Shown in pieces: positions 10,001-20,609 of a DNA stretch of 64,000 nucleotides. The notes below the pieces were generated by a model that saw only the letters and a list, made by a program, of their open reading frames with translations, did not search any database and was not told the DNA's origin. The position numbers and the translations under genes were made by a program. Origin of the DNA: Candidatus Pantoea formicae (GTDB lineage: Bacteria; Pseudomonadota; Gammaproteobacteria; Enterobacterales; Enterobacteriaceae); assembly GCF_011752625.1 (NCBI RefSeq), contig NZ_VWXD01000005.1:1-64000 (forward strand), written 5' to 3'. Positions within the stretch are counted from its first letter, which is position 1, and every line of letters begins with the position of its first letter.

Positions 10001-11931
10001 CGGCGGATCGCAAAATGGTGGTCGCGGCACCGCTAATCAGCGAGCTGGCGACACCGCGCTTTATGGCCAGCGGTGACCAATCGACGCTGGCCTTAGATTT
10101 GACCAACCTCACTGACCAGCCGCAGACGTTAAAAGTCGATGTGACCGCCAGTGGGTTGATTGCGTTAGCTGGCAATGTCACATCCAGCGTGCAGTTGGCG
10201 AAAGGGGCGCGCACGACTTTGCAAATTCCGGTGAAAGCCGAAGGGGCTTTCGGTGAAGGTGTGGTGCAGGTCAAGGTTTCGGGGATGAGTTTGCCCGGTG
10301 AAACGCTGGCGCCAAGCGAACGCAAATGGACCATCGGCGTGCGTCCGGCTTATCCGGCGCAGACCCTGAGTTTTGATAATGTGATGCAAACCGGTCAGAG
10401 CTGGCAGGTTGTCGCGAGCGCCTTTAACGGCCTGCAGAAGGATACGCTAACCGGGCAGCTCTCACTCAGCAATCGACCACCGCTGAACATCGCCAGTTTT
10501 ATCAGCCAACTCTATGCCTACCCTTATGGCTGCCTGGAACAAACGGCCAGCGGTATCTGGCCATCCGTCTTTACCAATAAGGCGCAGTTGGATGCGCTGG
10601 GTATTAAAACCAGCACTGATGAGGCGCGTCGAGCCTCGATTGCGACCGGTATTGCGCGCCTGGCGGGAATGCAGCGCGGCAACGGCAGTTTTGGCCTGTG
10701 GAGCAAAGAGAGCCCGGAAGAGTTTTGGCTAACCGCCTACGTAACTGATTTCCTGCTGCGCGCCAGTGAAGCGGGTTACAGCGTACCAGAGGGCGTAATC
10801 AGCCGTGCCGATGAACGTCTGCTGCGTTACTTACAAGATCCCGCACAAATCGAGACCAGCTGGAGCAGTGATGCAGACGGGTTGCGTTTTAGTGTGCAAG
10901 CTTATGCCGGCTTGGTGCTGGCACGTCAGCAACAAGCACCGCTCGGGGCGCTGCGTGCCTTGTACGACAAGCGTGAACAGGCGAAATCAGGCTTAGCACT
11001 GGTTCAACTGGGCGTGGCGTTGAAACTGATGGGCGATCAGCAACGGGCGCAGTTAGCCTTGGCTCAGGGCGTGGGTCTGGAGCGTAAGCCAAACAGCTGG
11101 CTGGGTGACTACGGCAGCCCGGTGCGCGATCGCGCGCTGATCCTGGCGCTACTGGCGGAAAACCAGTTGTTGCCGGATATGCAGGGGCCGCTGTTGATTG
11201 ACCTGGCAAAAGCGGTGCATGGACAGCGTTGGTTCTCCACGCAGGAAAACAATGCGCTGTTCCTTGCTGCCCGTACGCTACAGCAGCATAAAGGTGAAAA
11301 CTGGCAAGCCACGTTAGTGGGTCGAAGCGAGCCGTTAAGCAGCAATCAGCCTCTCAATATGGGGATCAGCGAGGATCAGTTGCGCCAAGGGATTTCGGTG
11401 AAAAGCGACAATGCCTCGCCGCTGTACGGCACGCTCAATGTCGTCGGTTATCCGCGTTCAGCACCGTCGCCAATCAGCAACGTGCTGAACATCACCCGTG
11501 AATACTTCACGCTGGACGGTAAACCGGCCGACCTCACCAATCTGAAGAGCGGTGAACTGCTGGTGGTGCGGCTGAAAGTGTCAGCCAGTGAACGCGTCAG
11601 TGATGCACTGGTGGTGGATCTGCTGCCTGCGGGACTGGAGCTGGAAAACCAGAACCTCAGCGACAGCAGTGCCAGCCTCGGTGACAGTGCCGATGCGCTC
11701 AAAGAGAGCATGATGGATATGCAGCAAGCCAACATCAAACATATTGAGTTCCGCGACGACCGATTTGTCGCCGCGCTGGCGCTGGATGGTTACACGCCGG
11801 GCACGCTGCTGTATCTGGCGCGTGCGGTGACGCCGGGTAGCTACCGTTTGCCGCCACCGCAGGTCGAGTCGATGTATGTGCCTGAATGGCGCGCGATTGG
11901 CACCACGCCGGAAAAACTGAATGTGCGCTAA
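7045..11931 (+). CDS. yfhM: Bacterial alpha-2-macroglobulin (YfhM/ECAM type), without a visible lipobox
   Basis: This family traps attacking proteases in the periplasm. The protein has MG domains, a bait region and the thioester motif YPYGCLEQ, with Cys1163 and Gln1166 forming the bond. The 1628 residues compare with about 1653 in E. coli. The C-terminal receptor-like domain ends VESMYVPEWRAIGT. The N-terminus (MAIRVNRVLLSVLIGG...LLPAQAAE) looks like an ordinary signal peptide with cleavage after AQA. In contrast, E. coli YfhM is a lipoprotein with Cys in its signal region, and I see no cysteine there. It is followed seven bases later by pbpC; the pairing with PBP1C is typical and suggests defence of the wall-repair zone against host or predator proteases. 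Confidence 0.93.
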   Translation: MAIRVNRVLLSVLIGGSLLGGALLPAQAAETPAVQNTVKMLSVIDLSELQLDGAAALVLTFNTAIDSKQDVNALVHLSDEKSGKVDGGWELAQNGKALRFRHPEPSRKLTVTVDAGLKAADGSSLSSAFSQSLTTRDIQPMVGFASRGSLLPLRLTQGLPVLALNVNNIDVDFFRVKGAALADFLAQWNYGNNLSYWESRDLLKNADLVYSGRFDLNPARNTREKMQLPLGDVDALKQPGVYLAVMKQAGTYNYTQPATLFTLSDIGLSLHSFPDQLELFTQSLANGAPLDDVNVQLLDEKGQQLASGTSDSNGHLRLPANAKGKLLLATQKGQTSLIDLNRPALDLAEFPIDGPQGYDKQFFIFGPRDLYRPGETVIVNALLRDADGKPLQPQPVKAEVVQPNGEVTQTFVWQPENGVYQQRFTLPVSAMTGEWTLRINNGDNQPRTWPFQVEDFLPERMALALSNSEQPVAPDAAVTFDVEGRYLYGAPAAGNELQGQLFLRPAREAVAALPGYQFGDITEDLKRSLDDVDEKLDESGKLQLNVESSWAESHSPLNLILQASLLETGGRPVTRRTTQSIWPAPALPGIRPLFNSESVYDYRTDRYRDEPTVPENGLAEFDVVYANPQGEKLAAQDLDVRLIHERRDYYWSFSDSEGWQSRYDQKDLQEDEQRINITAGGSQKISFPVEWGTYRLEVHAGDNIVSSVRFNAGYWWQDNTDGTGALRPDQVKLKIDKSAYQPGDTAHVQVESPAAGKGYLMVESSSGTLWWQPLDVPAGGATIDVPINDSWKRHDLYLSAIVVREGDKANGTTPKRAVGLLHLPMATEARRLNLMIDAPAKIRPEQTVKVKVKASREGGVLPQQVQVLLSAVDSGVLNITDYTTPNPWEAFFGRKRYNADQYDVYGQLIEGGGKLAALRFGGDGDDADALSRGGKKPVTDVQIVAQQLQPVTLDANGEGTLELPIPAFNGELRLMAQVWSADSFGSADRKMVVAAPLISELATPRFMASGDQSTLALDLTNLTDQPQTLKVDVTASGLIALAGNVTSSVQLAKGARTTLQIPVKAEGAFGEGVVQVKVSGMSLPGETLAPSERKWTIGVRPAYPAQTLSFDNVMQTGQSWQVVASAFNGLQKDTLTGQLSLSNRPPLNIASFISQLYAYPYGCLEQTASGIWPSVFTNKAQLDALGIKTSTDEARRASIATGIARLAGMQRGNGSFGLWSKESPEEFWLTAYVTDFLLRASEAGYSVPEGVISRADERLLRYLQDPAQIETSWSSDADGLRFSVQAYAGLVLARQQQAPLGALRALYDKREQAKSGLALVQLGVALKLMGDQQRAQLALAQGVGLERKPNSWLGDYGSPVRDRALILALLAENQLLPDMQGPLLIDLAKAVHGQRWFSTQENNALFLAARTLQQHKGENWQATLVGRSEPLSSNQPLNMGISEDQLRQGISVKSDNASPLYGTLNVVGYPRSAPSPISNVLNITREYFTLDGKPADLTNLKSGELLVVRLKVSASERVSDALVVDLLPAGLELENQNLSDSSASLGDSADALKESMMDMQQANIKHIEFRDDRFVAALALDGYTPGTLLYLARAVTPGSYRLPPPQVESMYVPEWRAIGTTPEKLNVR

Positions 11932-11937
11932 GCGTTG

Positions 11938-14256
11938 ATGATAAAGAGTCAATCACTCAAGCGGTGGCGCTGGCTGCCGCTTTTTTTACTGCTGCTGTGT
12001 GTCGCTGTCTGGCTGTTAGATCGACTCGATCCTCTGCCGCTTCGGGAAGTACAGCCCGCGCGCGTGGTAGTCGCAGAAGATGGCACACCGCTGTGGCGTT
12101 TTGCGGACAAACAGGGCGTGTGGCGTTATCCGGTGACGCTGGATGAAGTCTCGCCCGACTACATTCAGGCGCTGCTGACCTACGAAGATCGCTGGTTCTG
12201 GCACCATCCCGGCATCAACCCGATGGCCATTGTGCGCGCTATCGGGCAAAACCTACTGCATCACGGCATTGTCTCGGGCGGGAGTACGCTCACCATGCAG
12301 GTGGCGCGACTGATCGATCCACAACCCCGCACGCTGACGGGGAAAGTGATCCAGGCATGGCGCGCCCTGCAACTGGAGTGGCACCTATCTAAAAGGGAAA
12401 TCCTGACGCTGTATCTTAATCGTGCGCCTTTTGGTGGCACCGTCGAAGGGATTGGGGCGGCAAGCTGGATGTGGCTGGGTAAACCGCCATCGCAGCTCAC
12501 TAAGGGGGAAGCCGCTCTGCTCGCCGTGTTGCCGCAGGCACCGAGCCGCCTGCGCCCGGATCGTTGGCCGCAACGTGCGGAAGCCGCGCGCAACAAGGTG
12601 CTGGATCGGCTGGCGGAATATCAGGTGTGGTCGGCACAAGATGTTGCCGATATCAAACAGGAGACCGTGTGGCTGCCGCCGCGTCAAACGCCGCAGATGG
12701 CGCCGTTGCTGGCGCGTCGCCTGCTGTCGCTCTCTCCCGACAATAAAATTACCTCAACCCTTGATGTGTCGTTGCAGCGCGAGTTGGAGAATCTGGCATC
12801 GTCGCTAAAAACTCAGCTGCCGCCACGCACCTCGTTGGCGCTGCTGGTGGTTGATCATAGCAATATGAAAGTGCGCGGCTATGTGGGATCGGTGTCTTTC
12901 AATGACGACAGCCGCTTTGGCCATGTCGATATGATCTCCAGTGTGCGATCGCCGGGCTCGGTGTTGAAACCCTTTGTTTATGGCATGGCATTGGATGATG
13001 GACTTATCCATGGTGAATCGCTGCTGCAGGATGTGCCGCGCCGGTTTGGTGACTATCGTCCCGGTAACTTTGACTCTGGTTTTCATGGCCCGGTCAGTGC
13101 CAGTGAGGCGTTGGAGCGGTCACTGAATCTGCCTGCGGTACAGTTACTGGATGCCCTTGGACCCAAAACGGTGGCGGCGCGGTTACGCAATGTCGGCTTG
13201 AACCTGCGTTTTCCTGCGGGGGCTGAACCCAATTTGTCGTTAGTGTTAGGCGGCACGGGCGCGCGACTGGATGAGATTGTCGCGGCATACAGTGCTTTTG
13301 CCCGCCACGGCAATGCGGCGCAGCTGCGCTGGCTCCCCAATCAACCTTTACAGGAGCGGACGCTACTCTCACCCGGTGCAGCCTGGATTGTGCGGAGGAT
13401 TCTGGCGGGTGAAGCACTGCCTTCAGGCGCAGTACCGGATATTGCCCCGCTTGCCTGGAAAACCGGCACCAGTTATGGCTATCGCGATGCCTGGACCATC
13501 GGCATTACGCCACGCTACTTAATTGGCGTGTGGGTAGGCCGGCCAGATGCTACGCCCGTTGCGGGTCAGTTTGGATTTGCTTCAGCGGTGCCTGTCATGA
13601 ACCAAGTTAACAACCTGCTGGCGGGACATTTGTCAGTGCGCGGCGCACCGCGCGATCCGCGTCCTGATTCGGTGAGTGCCATGAGCATTTGCTGGCCTGG
13701 TGGTCAATCTTTACCAATGGGGGACGAGAACTGCCGCCAGCGTCGTCAGAGCTGGGTACTCAACCAAACCGTGCCACCGACACTGTTGGCACCCGGTCAG
13801 GAAGGGGTGAATGGCTTACGTCAACGTTATTGGATAAACCCGCAGGGCTTACGCGTAGCCGCCGATTGCCCTGAGGCGCAGAGTCAAGAACGTCTGATGT
13901 GGCCATTGCCACTGGAGCCCTGGTTGCCGCTGCCAGAGCGTCGCGCTCAGCGTTTGCCACCTATCGATCCTCGCTGCCCCCCCTTGAACCAGGGCAGTGC
14001 ACCCCCGTTATTGATTACCGGCGTCATCAATGGACAGCGCGTGCAACCGTTGCCGGGCAAAGTGGTGTTGCTGCTGCCTGTTGCGGTACAGGGTGGACAA
14101 GGTGAGCAGCGCTGGTGGTTTTTGAATGGCCAGCCGGTAGAAAAGGACACAGGGAAAAACAGTGCCTCACTGGTATTGAGTGAACCGGGCCAATACCAAC
14201 TGGTGGTCATGGATGAGGCGGGCCAACTGGCATCCGTCTCATTTATTCGTGGCTAA
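11938..14256 (+). CDS. pbpC: Penicillin-binding protein 1C (bifunctional peptidoglycan synthase)
   Basis: PBP1C is an inner-membrane glycosyltransferase/transpeptidase. One membrane anchor (about residues 12-27) is followed by the family 51 glycosyltransferase domain, with catalytic Glu83 in YEDRWFWHHPG and GGSTLTMQVAR. The transpeptidase domain has SVLK (Ser341), SLNLP and KTGTS (Lys508). The C-terminal BiPBP_C-type domain (about residues 680-772) is as in E. coli. I use ATG 11938; a TTG codon just before it (11935) could also initiate. It is co-transcribed with yfhM, with a gap of six bases after its stop codon. Confidence 0.95.
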   Translation: MIKSQSLKRWRWLPLFLLLLCVAVWLLDRLDPLPLREVQPARVVVAEDGTPLWRFADKQGVWRYPVTLDEVSPDYIQALLTYEDRWFWHHPGINPMAIVRAIGQNLLHHGIVSGGSTLTMQVARLIDPQPRTLTGKVIQAWRALQLEWHLSKREILTLYLNRAPFGGTVEGIGAASWMWLGKPPSQLTKGEAALLAVLPQAPSRLRPDRWPQRAEAARNKVLDRLAEYQVWSAQDVADIKQETVWLPPRQTPQMAPLLARRLLSLSPDNKITSTLDVSLQRELENLASSLKTQLPPRTSLALLVVDHSNMKVRGYVGSVSFNDDSRFGHVDMISSVRSPGSVLKPFVYGMALDDGLIHGESLLQDVPRRFGDYRPGNFDSGFHGPVSASEALERSLNLPAVQLLDALGPKTVAARLRNVGLNLRFPAGAEPNLSLVLGGTGARLDEIVAAYSAFARHGNAAQLRWLPNQPLQERTLLSPGAAWIVRRILAGEALPSGAVPDIAPLAWKTGTSYGYRDAWTIGITPRYLIGVWVGRPDATPVAGQFGFASAVPVMNQVNNLLAGHLSVRGAPRDPRPDSVSAMSICWPGGQSLPMGDENCRQRRQSWVLNQTVPPTLLAPGQEGVNGLRQRYWINPQGLRVAADCPEAQSQERLMWPLPLEPWLPLPERRAQRLPPIDPRCPPLNQGSAPPLLITGVINGQRVQPLPGKVVLLLPVAVQGGQGEQRWWFLNGQPVEKDTGKNSASLVLSEPGQYQLVVMDEAGQLASVSFIRG

Positions 14257-14357
14257 TTCAGTGCGTATGCCAGATTTCTCGCGTGTTCGCCCCGACAAAA
14301 ATCAATTATTTTCGATAATTCCACCAATCGGCAATAGGCAACGCCCGATGATGTCCC

Positions 14358-14397
14358 TATAATCGGCGCGTTTTCTTACCGGGAGCGAGTTCCCGGT
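14358..14397 (+). promoter_or_regulatory. Candidate ndk promoter -10 box and leader hairpin
   Basis: A perfect TATAAT lies at 14358-14363, about 63 bases before ndk. The leader then holds ACCGGGA (14378-14384) pairing with TCCCGGT (14391-14397), with no strong T-run. No convincing -35 box was seen. Confidence 0.5.
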
Positions 14398-14425
14398 TTC
14401 TTCAGGATGCTAACTAGAGGTCATC

Positions 14426-14857
14426 ATGGCAATCGAACGTACTTTCTCCATCGTTAAACCAAACGCCGTCGCTAAGAACGTGATTGGTGCTATCTACAAC
14501 CGTTTCGAAAGCGCAGGCTTCAAAATCGTTGGCGCGAAAATGCTGCACCTGACCAAAGAGCAGGCTGAAGGCTTCTACGCTGAGCACAAAGGCCGTCCAT
14601 TCTTCGATGGTCTGGTTGAGTTCATGACTTCTGGTCCAGTGGTTGTTTCTGTTCTGGAAGGCGAAAACGCCGTTCAGCGTCACCGTGACCTGATGGGCGC
14701 AACTAACCCAGACAACGCGCTGGCCGGTACTCTGCGTGCTGACTACGCAGACAGCTTCACCGAGAACGCGACCCACGGTTCTGACTCTGCTGAGTCTGCA
14801 GCACGTGAAATCGCTTACTTCTTCGCTGAGAACGAAGTCTGCCCACGCACTCGCTAA
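14426..14857 (+). CDS. ndk: Nucleoside diphosphate kinase
   Basis: Ndk balances nucleoside triphosphate pools by moving phosphate from ATP to NDPs through a phosphohistidine. It opens [18 protein letters not shown] and contains the active-site segment [12 protein letters not shown] (His about residue 117). The length of 143 is the enteric standard. It has a leader with a TATAAT box and small hairpin, and sits between pbpC and rlmN in the usual order. Codon use looks strongly biased toward abundant-tRNA codons, as expected for a highly expressed gene. Confidence 0.98.
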   Translation: MAIERTFSIVKPNAVAKNVIGAIYNRFESAGFKIVGAKMLHLTKEQAEGFYAEHKGRPFFDGLVEFMTSGPVVVSVLEGENAVQRHRDLMGATNPDNALAGTLRADYADSFTENATHGSDSAESAAREIAYFFAENEVCPRTR

Positions 14858-14952
14858 GTGCGTTGCTGCCGATGCGGATAAACGTCTTTACACCTTTTCA
14901 GCATAGGTAAAGTCGTTCCCCTGGCATCATGCAGCAGATGTAGTACAATAAT

Positions 14953-14994
14953 GCGCCCTTGTTGAGCCCGTCTCAGCGAGGGCGCTGTTTTTTT
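14953..14994 (+). terminator. Rho-independent terminator between ndk and rlmN
   Basis: GCGCCCT (14953-14959) pairs with AGGGCGC (14979-14985), with an inner GAG/CTC, followed by a T-run to 14994. A TACAAT box at 14944-14949 lies just upstream, so this could instead attenuate an rlmN transcript. Confidence 0.65.
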
Positions 14995-15044
14995 CCTATT
15001 CTTAACCAGAGCCGTAACGTGTAACAACGAGGCCAGAGAACATT

Positions 15045-16214
15045 ATGTCCGAACAGATTGTGACGCCGTCGTCCGCTTCCCCCGTGGTTGTTTCCCCAAA
15101 AAACGAAAAAATTAACCTGCTGGATCTTAACCGTCAGCAGATGCGCGAATTCTTTTTAGAGATGGGTGAAAAGCCGTTCCGCGCCGATCAGGTCATGAAG
15201 TGGATGTACCATTACTGCTGCGATGATTTCGAGCAGATGACTGATATCAACAAAGTGCTGCGTGGCAAATTGATGCAACGCGCTGAAATCCGTGCGCCGG
15301 AAGTAGCGGAAGAGATGCGTTCCAGCGATGGCACCATTAAATGGGCGATTCGCGTCGGCGATCAGCTGGTCGAAACCGTGTATATCCCGGAAGCCGACCG
15401 TGCAACGCTGTGTGTCTCCTCGCAGGTAGGTTGTGCGCTGGAGTGCAAATTCTGTTCGACAGCGCAGCAGGGCTTCAACCGTAACCTGCGCGTTTCCGAA
15501 ATCATTGGTCAGGTATGGCGCGCGGCGAAAATTATCGGTGCGGCGAAAATTACCGGCCAGCGTCCGATCACCAACGTGGTGATGATGGGCATGGGCGAGC
15601 CATTGCTCAACCTCAACAACGTGGTGCCAGCGATGGACATCATGCTGGACGACTTCGGTTTTGGTTTGTCTAAACGTCGCGTGACGCTGTCAACCTCGGG
15701 CGTTGTGCCGGCGCTGGATAAGCTGGGCGACATGATCGACGTGGCGCTGGCGATTTCGCTGCATGCGCCGAACGATGCGATCCGTGACGAAATTGTGCCA
15801 ATCAACAAAAAGTACAATATCGAAACCTTCCTGGCGGCGGTGAAACGCTACATCGGCAAATCGAATGCCAACCAGGGGCGTGTCACCATTGAGTACGTGA
15901 TGTTGGACCACATCAATGACAGCACCGACAACGCGCATGAGCTGGCAGCGCTGTTGAAAGAGACGCCATGCAAAATCAACCTGATTCCATGGAACCCCTT
16001 CCCGGGTGCGCCTTATGGCCGTAGTTCGAACAGCCGCATTGACCGTTTCTCGAAAGTGTTGATGGATTACGGTTTCACCACCATTGTGCGTAAAACCCGT
16101 GGCGACGATATCGACGCTGCTTGTGGTCAGTTAGCGGGCGATGTTATTGACCGGACCAAACGCACACTGCGTAAGAAAATGGCGGGTGAAACCATCTCTG
16201 TGAAGGCGCTCTGA
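15045..16214 (+). CDS. rlmN: Dual-specificity RNA methyltransferase RlmN (23S A2503, tRNA A37)
   Basis: RlmN is a radical-SAM enzyme that makes C2-methyladenosine at 23S rRNA A2503 and at A37 of some tRNAs. The cluster motif CALECKFC has Cys130, Cys134 and Cys137. [12 protein letters not shown] and the late CGQLAG (the methyl-carrying cysteine) are also present. The 389 residues compare with 384 in E. coli; the extra residues are in a Ser/Pro-rich N-terminus. Being a 4Fe-4S enzyme, it depends on whatever cluster-assembly system remains in this strain. Confidence 0.97.
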   Translation: MSEQIVTPSSASPVVVSPKNEKINLLDLNRQQMREFFLEMGEKPFRADQVMKWMYHYCCDDFEQMTDINKVLRGKLMQRAEIRAPEVAEEMRSSDGTIKWAIRVGDQLVETVYIPEADRATLCVSSQVGCALECKFCSTAQQGFNRNLRVSEIIGQVWRAAKIIGAAKITGQRPITNVVMMGMGEPLLNLNNVVPAMDIMLDDFGFGLSKRRVTLSTSGVVPALDKLGDMIDVALAISLHAPNDAIRDEIVPINKKYNIETFLAAVKRYIGKSNANQGRVTIEYVMLDHINDSTDNAHELAALLKETPCKINLIPWNPFPGAPYGRSSNSRIDRFSKVLMDYGFTTIVRKTRGDDIDAACGQLAGDVIDRTKRTLRKKMAGETISVKAL

Positions 16215-16291
16215 AACCCTGCGCCTGGTGATATTCACCGGGCCTAAGCCATGACAGTCTCTCTACTCGACGACTCCAGGGAGAGACTGAA

Positions 16292-17026
16292 ATGCTTAAA
16301 GGATTATCTGCGGTGGTACTGGCGAGCTTTGTTGTAACTGGGTGTGTCAACTCACCCCCTCGGCAAAGTGCAGCAGACATCCGGCTACAGCTGGGTATGC
16401 ATTACCTGGCGGTGAAAGATTATGGCGCTGCGCAGCGTAATTTATTGCGCGCAGCGTCGTCTGCACCGCGAGACTATCGTGTACCTTTGGCGCTTGCGCG
16501 ACTGGCGCAGGCGCAGCAGAATAGCGCGCAGACAGAATGGCACTACCAGCGCGCTCAGCAGTTAGCACCAGCGAATGGCTACGTCGCTAACAATTACGGT
16601 GCGTTTCTCTGCGGTTTAAGGCAGTATGACGAAGCGCATCAACAGTTTAAGCTGGCGATGGCCGCGCAGGAAATGGATGCCCGTCAGGATGCATTGCTGT
16701 TTTCGGGCTATTGTTACCTGCAGGCAGGGAAGAGCTCAGCAGCGCAGGAATCATTAAGTCGTGCGCTTAAAGCCGCACCGGAGCAGGGCAGTCAACTGCT
16801 TACGGAAGTGGAAAGGCGGCTTGAACAGCAGGACCCTACATCGGTTTCGCTGTTGTTAGACCTTTACCATCAGCATCTGCCCGCAACGGCAGAGAGCTTG
16901 GGGTTACAGATACGTTTCGCCGCGCAACAGGGAAACGCTGCTGACGTTACACGTTATGGCGACCGGTTGGCGCGAAGTTTTCCACAATCGATACAGTACC
17001 AGCGTTATTTTGCTAATGAATACTGA
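16292..17026 (+). CDS. pilW: PilW/PilF-like TPR lipoprotein (type IV pilus biogenesis type)
   Basis: The signal peptide ends in a lipobox VVTGC with Cys18. The mature part is a stack of tetratricopeptide repeats (about residues 30-210), including [20 protein letters not shown]. In pseudomonads and neisseriae such proteins pilot the secretin or stabilise pili. Many enterics keep the gene between rlmN and rodZ; E. coli K-12 appears to lack it. No other pilus gene is in the window, so the pilus role is inferred from family. Its last codons overlap the rodZ start. Confidence 0.85.
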   Translation: MLKGLSAVVLASFVVTGCVNSPPRQSAADIRLQLGMHYLAVKDYGAAQRNLLRAASSAPRDYRVPLALARLAQAQQNSAQTEWHYQRAQQLAPANGYVANNYGAFLCGLRQYDEAHQQFKLAMAAQEMDARQDALLFSGYCYLQAGKSSAAQESLSRALKAAPEQGSQLLTEVERRLEQQDPTSVSLLLDLYHQHLPATAESLGLQIRFAAQQGNAADVTRYGDRLARSFPQSIQYQRYFANEY

Positions 17027-18029
17027 AGCCACTCAAGAGAATTCTGCAGTACATTCCACAGGTGAACGCCTGCGTCTGGCCCGTGAGCAAATGGGGCTGA
17101 CACAGCAAAACGTCGCTGAACGCCTGTGCCTGAAACTTTCCACCGTACGAGACATTGAAGAGGATAAGTCACCGGCTGATTTAGCTTCGACGTTCTTGCG
17201 CGGTTACATTCGTTCTTATGCTCGTCTGGTGCATGTGCCGGAAGATGATCTGTTGCCGATGATGGCGAAACAGGCGCCGGTGCGCGCGGCCAAAATTGAG
17301 CCGATGCAGAGCTTCTCGTTAGGTAAGCGCCGTAAAAAGCGTGATGGCTGGCTGATGATTTTCACCTGGTTGGTGATTTTCGTGGTTATCGGCCTGACCG
17401 GCGCATGGTGGTGGCAAAATCATAAAGCGTCTCAGGCGGACTTGGTTTCCATGGCCGACCAGAATGGCAGTAGTAATGATAACAGTCAGTCGATTCCCTT
17501 AGGTGACAGTAGCACCGACAGTGCAACGGACACCGACACCAATGCAGCGGGCACCCCGATAGACAATGGCGCGGGTGCGGTGGCAACGCCTAACACCAGC
17601 AGTAATGCGACCACTGCTCCAGCAGCCAACAGCGCGACCAGCAGTGATAACGCAGTGGTTTCACCCAGTCAGGCGCCGATTGATAATGCACCACCGGCTG
17701 CGACTTCACCGGCACCTGCTAACAGTGTCCCTGCGGGTCAGATGCCGACAGGCAATGCGGCCGTCAGCCAACCAGCGGGCGATCCAAATGCCATCGTGAT
17801 GAACTTTAAAGCGGACTGCTGGTTAGAAGTGACTGACGCCACCGGCAAGAAGCTGTTCAGCGGACTGCAACGTAGTGGTGGTAAGCTCAGCCTGTCCGGA
17901 ACGGCTCCGTATCGTCTGAAAATTGGTGCTCCGAGTGCGGTTGACGTGCAATATCAGAATCAGCCCGTTGATTTAAGTCGTTTTATCCGTAATAACCAGG
18001 TTGCCCGTCTGACGCTGGGTGCGCAATAA
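17016..18029 (+). CDS. rodZ: Cytoskeleton protein RodZ
   Basis: RodZ links MreB filaments to the elongasome and sets rod shape. The cytoplasmic helix-turn-helix (about residues 18-85, [20 protein letters not shown]) binds MreB. A single membrane segment follows at about 110-130 ([18 protein letters not shown]), then a Ser/Ala/Thr/Asn-rich linker and a C-terminal DUF4115 beta domain. Start ATG 17016 lies inside the end of pilW in another frame and gives 337 residues, the E. coli length. The longer open frame upstream lies entirely in pilW. Confidence 0.95.
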   Translation: MNTEATQENSAVHSTGERLRLAREQMGLTQQNVAERLCLKLSTVRDIEEDKSPADLASTFLRGYIRSYARLVHVPEDDLLPMMAKQAPVRAAKIEPMQSFSLGKRRKKRDGWLMIFTWLVIFVVIGLTGAWWWQNHKASQADLVSMADQNGSSNDNSQSIPLGDSSTDSATDTDTNAAGTPIDNGAGAVATPNTSSNATTAPAANSATSSDNAVVSPSQAPIDNAPPAATSPAPANSVPAGQMPTGNAAVSQPAGDPNAIVMNFKADCWLEVTDATGKKLFSGLQRSGGKLSLSGTAPYRLKIGAPSAVDVQYQNQPVDLSRFIRNNQVARLTLGAQ

Positions 18030-18067
18030 CGCGCAGCGCGCTTTCCGGGTAATTGTGGAGAGAGAAT

Positions 18068-19189
18068 ATGCATAACGAAGCACCCATTATCCGTCGCAAA
18101 TCAACACGGATTTACGTCGGCAAGGTGCCGGTTGGTGATGGTGCGCCCATTGCCGTTCAGTCAATGACCAACACCCGTACCACGGATGTGGAAGCCACGG
18201 TCAACCAGATCCGCCAGCTTGAGCGTGTCGGGGTGGATATCGTGCGTGTTTCCGTTCCGACTATGGATGCGGCTGAAGCGTTCAAACTGATTAAGCAACA
18301 GGTCAATGTGCCGCTGGTGGCGGACATTCATTTTGACTATCGCATCGCGCTGAAAGTTGCCGAGTATGGCGTTGACTGTTTGCGCATCAACCCCGGCAAT
18401 ATCGGCAACAATGAGCGTATCCGCCAGGTTGTGGATTGTGCTCGTCACTACAACATTCCTATCCGTATCGGCGTTAACGCCGGTTCACTGGAAAAAGATC
18501 TGCAGGAAAAATACGGTGAGCCAACGCCGCAGGCGCTGCTCGAATCCGCTATGCGCCATGTTGATCACCTTGATCGCCTCAACTTTGACCAGTTCAAAGT
18601 GAGTGTGAAAGCTTCTGACGTTTTCCTTGCTGTCGAATCCTACCGTTTGCTGGCCAAAGCCATCGATCAGCCACTGCATCTCGGTATTACCGAAGCGGGT
18701 GGCGCGCGTGCTGGTTCAGTAAAATCAGCGATCGGTCTGGGCTTGCTGCTGGCAGAAGGGATTGGCGATACGTTGCGTATCTCGCTGGCGGCGGATCCGG
18801 TTGAAGAAGTGAAAGTCGGTTATGACATCCTGAAATCGCTACGCATTCGCTCACGTGGGATTAACTTTATTGCCTGCCCAACCTGTTCGCGTCAGGAATT
18901 TGATGTGATCGGTACAGTGAATGCGTTAGAAGAGCGCCTTGAAGACATCATCACCCCAATGGATATCTCGATTATCGGTTGTGTGGTGAATGGCCCAGGC
19001 GAAGCCACAGTGTCTACCATGGGCGTCACCGGTGGCAGTCGTAAAAGTGGTTTCTATGAGGATGGTGTGCGTCAACGTGACCGTCTCGACAATGACAACA
19101 TGATTGACCAGCTTGAAGCACGTATTCGCGCTAAAGCTAGCATGCTGGATGAGAGCCGCCGTATTAACGTGCAGCAACTCGAAAAATAA
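18068..19189 (+). CDS. ispG: 4-hydroxy-3-methylbut-2-en-1-yl diphosphate synthase (flavodoxin)
   Basis: IspG carries out the penultimate step of the MEP isoprenoid pathway, using a 4Fe-4S cluster. The cluster motif [12 protein letters not shown] and the later [10 protein letters not shown] carry the three ligand cysteines. The ATG at 18068 ([18 protein letters not shown]) has a GGAGAG upstream and gives 373 residues (E. coli 372). It follows rodZ by 38 bases and precedes hisS, the usual order. It is a second essential Fe-S client near the reduced isc locus. Confidence 0.97.
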   Translation: MHNEAPIIRRKSTRIYVGKVPVGDGAPIAVQSMTNTRTTDVEATVNQIRQLERVGVDIVRVSVPTMDAAEAFKLIKQQVNVPLVADIHFDYRIALKVAEYGVDCLRINPGNIGNNERIRQVVDCARHYNIPIRIGVNAGSLEKDLQEKYGEPTPQALLESAMRHVDHLDRLNFDQFKVSVKASDVFLAVESYRLLAKAIDQPLHLGITEAGGARAGSVKSAIGLGLLLAEGIGDTLRISLAADPVEEVKVGYDILKSLRIRSRGINFIACPTCSRQEFDVIGTVNALEERLEDIITPMDISIIGCVVNGPGEATVSTMGVTGGSRKSGFYEDGVRQRDRLDNDNMIDQLEARIRAKASMLDESRRINVQQLEK

Positions 19190-19295
19190 GGGATGGTGCG
19201 CGTCCGCCGCGCGCCAGTTTGTGATTGAACCTGTGCGGTTTCATCCTCATAAGGTATGATGCCGGACAGGTTTTTTTGTATTAAGAGATTCTAAC

Positions 19296-20570
19296 GTGGC
19301 GAAGAATATTCAAGCGATCCGTGGGATGAATGACTACCTGCCGGCGGATACCGCGATCTGGCAGCGTATTGAGGGCACCCTTAAGCAGGTGCTGGCCAGT
19401 TACGGCTTTAGTGAAATCCGCTTGCCGATTGTAGAGCAGACACCGCTGTTTAAACGCGCCATCGGTGAAGTCACCGATGTGGTTGAAAAAGAGATGTACA
19501 CCTTTGACGACCGCAACGGTGAAAGTCTGACCTTGCGCCCGGAAGGCACTGCGGGCTGCGTGCGTGCCGGTATCGAGCATGGTCTGCTGTACAATCAGGA
19601 ACAGCGTCTGTGGTACATCGGTCCGATGTTCCGCTATGAGCGTCCGCAGAAAGGCCGTTATCGCCAGTTCCATCAGATTGGTGCAGAAGTGTTTGGCCTA
19701 CAGGGGCCGGATATCGATGCAGAACTGATCATGATGACGGCGCGCTGGTGGAAAGCTTTAGGTATTGCCGACCACGTGAGTCTGGAACTCAACTCTATCG
19801 GTTCACTGGAAGCGCGTGCCAATTACCGCGATGCGCTGGTGGCCTTCCTTGAGCAGCACAAAGATAAGCTGGATGAAGATTGCAAACGTCGCATGTACAG
19901 CAATCCGCTGCGTGTGCTCGATAGCAAGAATCCCGATATCCAGCTGTTACTGAACGATGCCCCAACGCTGAATGAGTATCTCGATGAGGACTCGCGCGCG
20001 CACTTCGACGGGCTGTGCAGCCTGCTGAACGACGCCGGTATCGCTTTCACTGTCAATCAGCGTCTGGTGCGCGGTCTCGATTATTACAACCGCACCGTGT
20101 TTGAATGGGTGACCAACAGCCTGGGCTCGCAGGGTACCGTTTGTGCCGGTGGGCGTTACGATGGTTTGGTTGAGCAGCTCGGTGGCCGAGCCACGCCAGC
20201 CGTTGGTTTTGCCATGGGACTAGAACGTTTGGTGTTGCTGGTTCAAGCCGTTAATCCTGAATTTGAACCGACGCGTATTGTTGATGTCTATGTTATCGCT
20301 TCGGGGCAGGGCGTTCAGTCCGCCGCGATGCAACTGGCGGAAAACCTGCGTGATGCTGACCCAACGCTGAAGCTGATGACGAACTTTGGTGGCGGTAACT
20401 TCAAGAAGCAGTTTGGCCGTGCAGACAAGTGGGGCGCACGCATTGCGCTGGTGCTGGGCGAAGACGAAGTGAAAGCGGGCCAGGTTGTTGTGAAAAATCT
20501 GCAAACCGGCGATCAACAGACCATCGCTCAAAACGAAGCCGCTGCGACGTTGCGCGCGCTGCTGCAGTAA
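19296..20570 (+). CDS. hisS: Histidyl-tRNA synthetase
   Basis: This class II synthetase charges tRNA-His. Motif 2 is in the [17 protein letters not shown] stretch, the histidine-specific motifs [15 protein letters not shown] and GGRYDGL are present, and motif 3 is GFAMGLERL. Translation starts at GTG 19296, giving [16 protein letters not shown], as expected for the family. The length is 424 residues. Confidence 0.98.
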   Translation: MAKNIQAIRGMNDYLPADTAIWQRIEGTLKQVLASYGFSEIRLPIVEQTPLFKRAIGEVTDVVEKEMYTFDDRNGESLTLRPEGTAGCVRAGIEHGLLYNQEQRLWYIGPMFRYERPQKGRYRQFHQIGAEVFGLQGPDIDAELIMMTARWWKALGIADHVSLELNSIGSLEARANYRDALVAFLEQHKDKLDEDCKRRMYSNPLRVLDSKNPDIQLLLNDAPTLNEYLDEDSRAHFDGLCSLLNDAGIAFTVNQRLVRGLDYYNRTVFEWVTNSLGSQGTVCAGGRYDGLVEQLGGRATPAVGFAMGLERLVLLVQAVNPEFEPTRIVDVYVIASGQGVQSAAMQLAENLRDADPTLKLMTNFGGGNFKKQFGRADKWGARIALVLGEDEVKAGQVVVKNLQTGDQQTIAQNEAAATLRALLQ

Positions 20571-20609
20571 ACGCAGCACTGCAACAGCCATTTAAAGGAG
20601 AAGGATTGC

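Noticed and set aside
9762..10334. 190-residue open frame on the minus strand
   Set aside because: It is a shadow inside the alpha-2-macroglobulin gene with no family resemblance.
11935..11937. TTG start for pbpC
   Set aside because: An ATG follows directly, and the extra codon adds nothing; the ATG was used.
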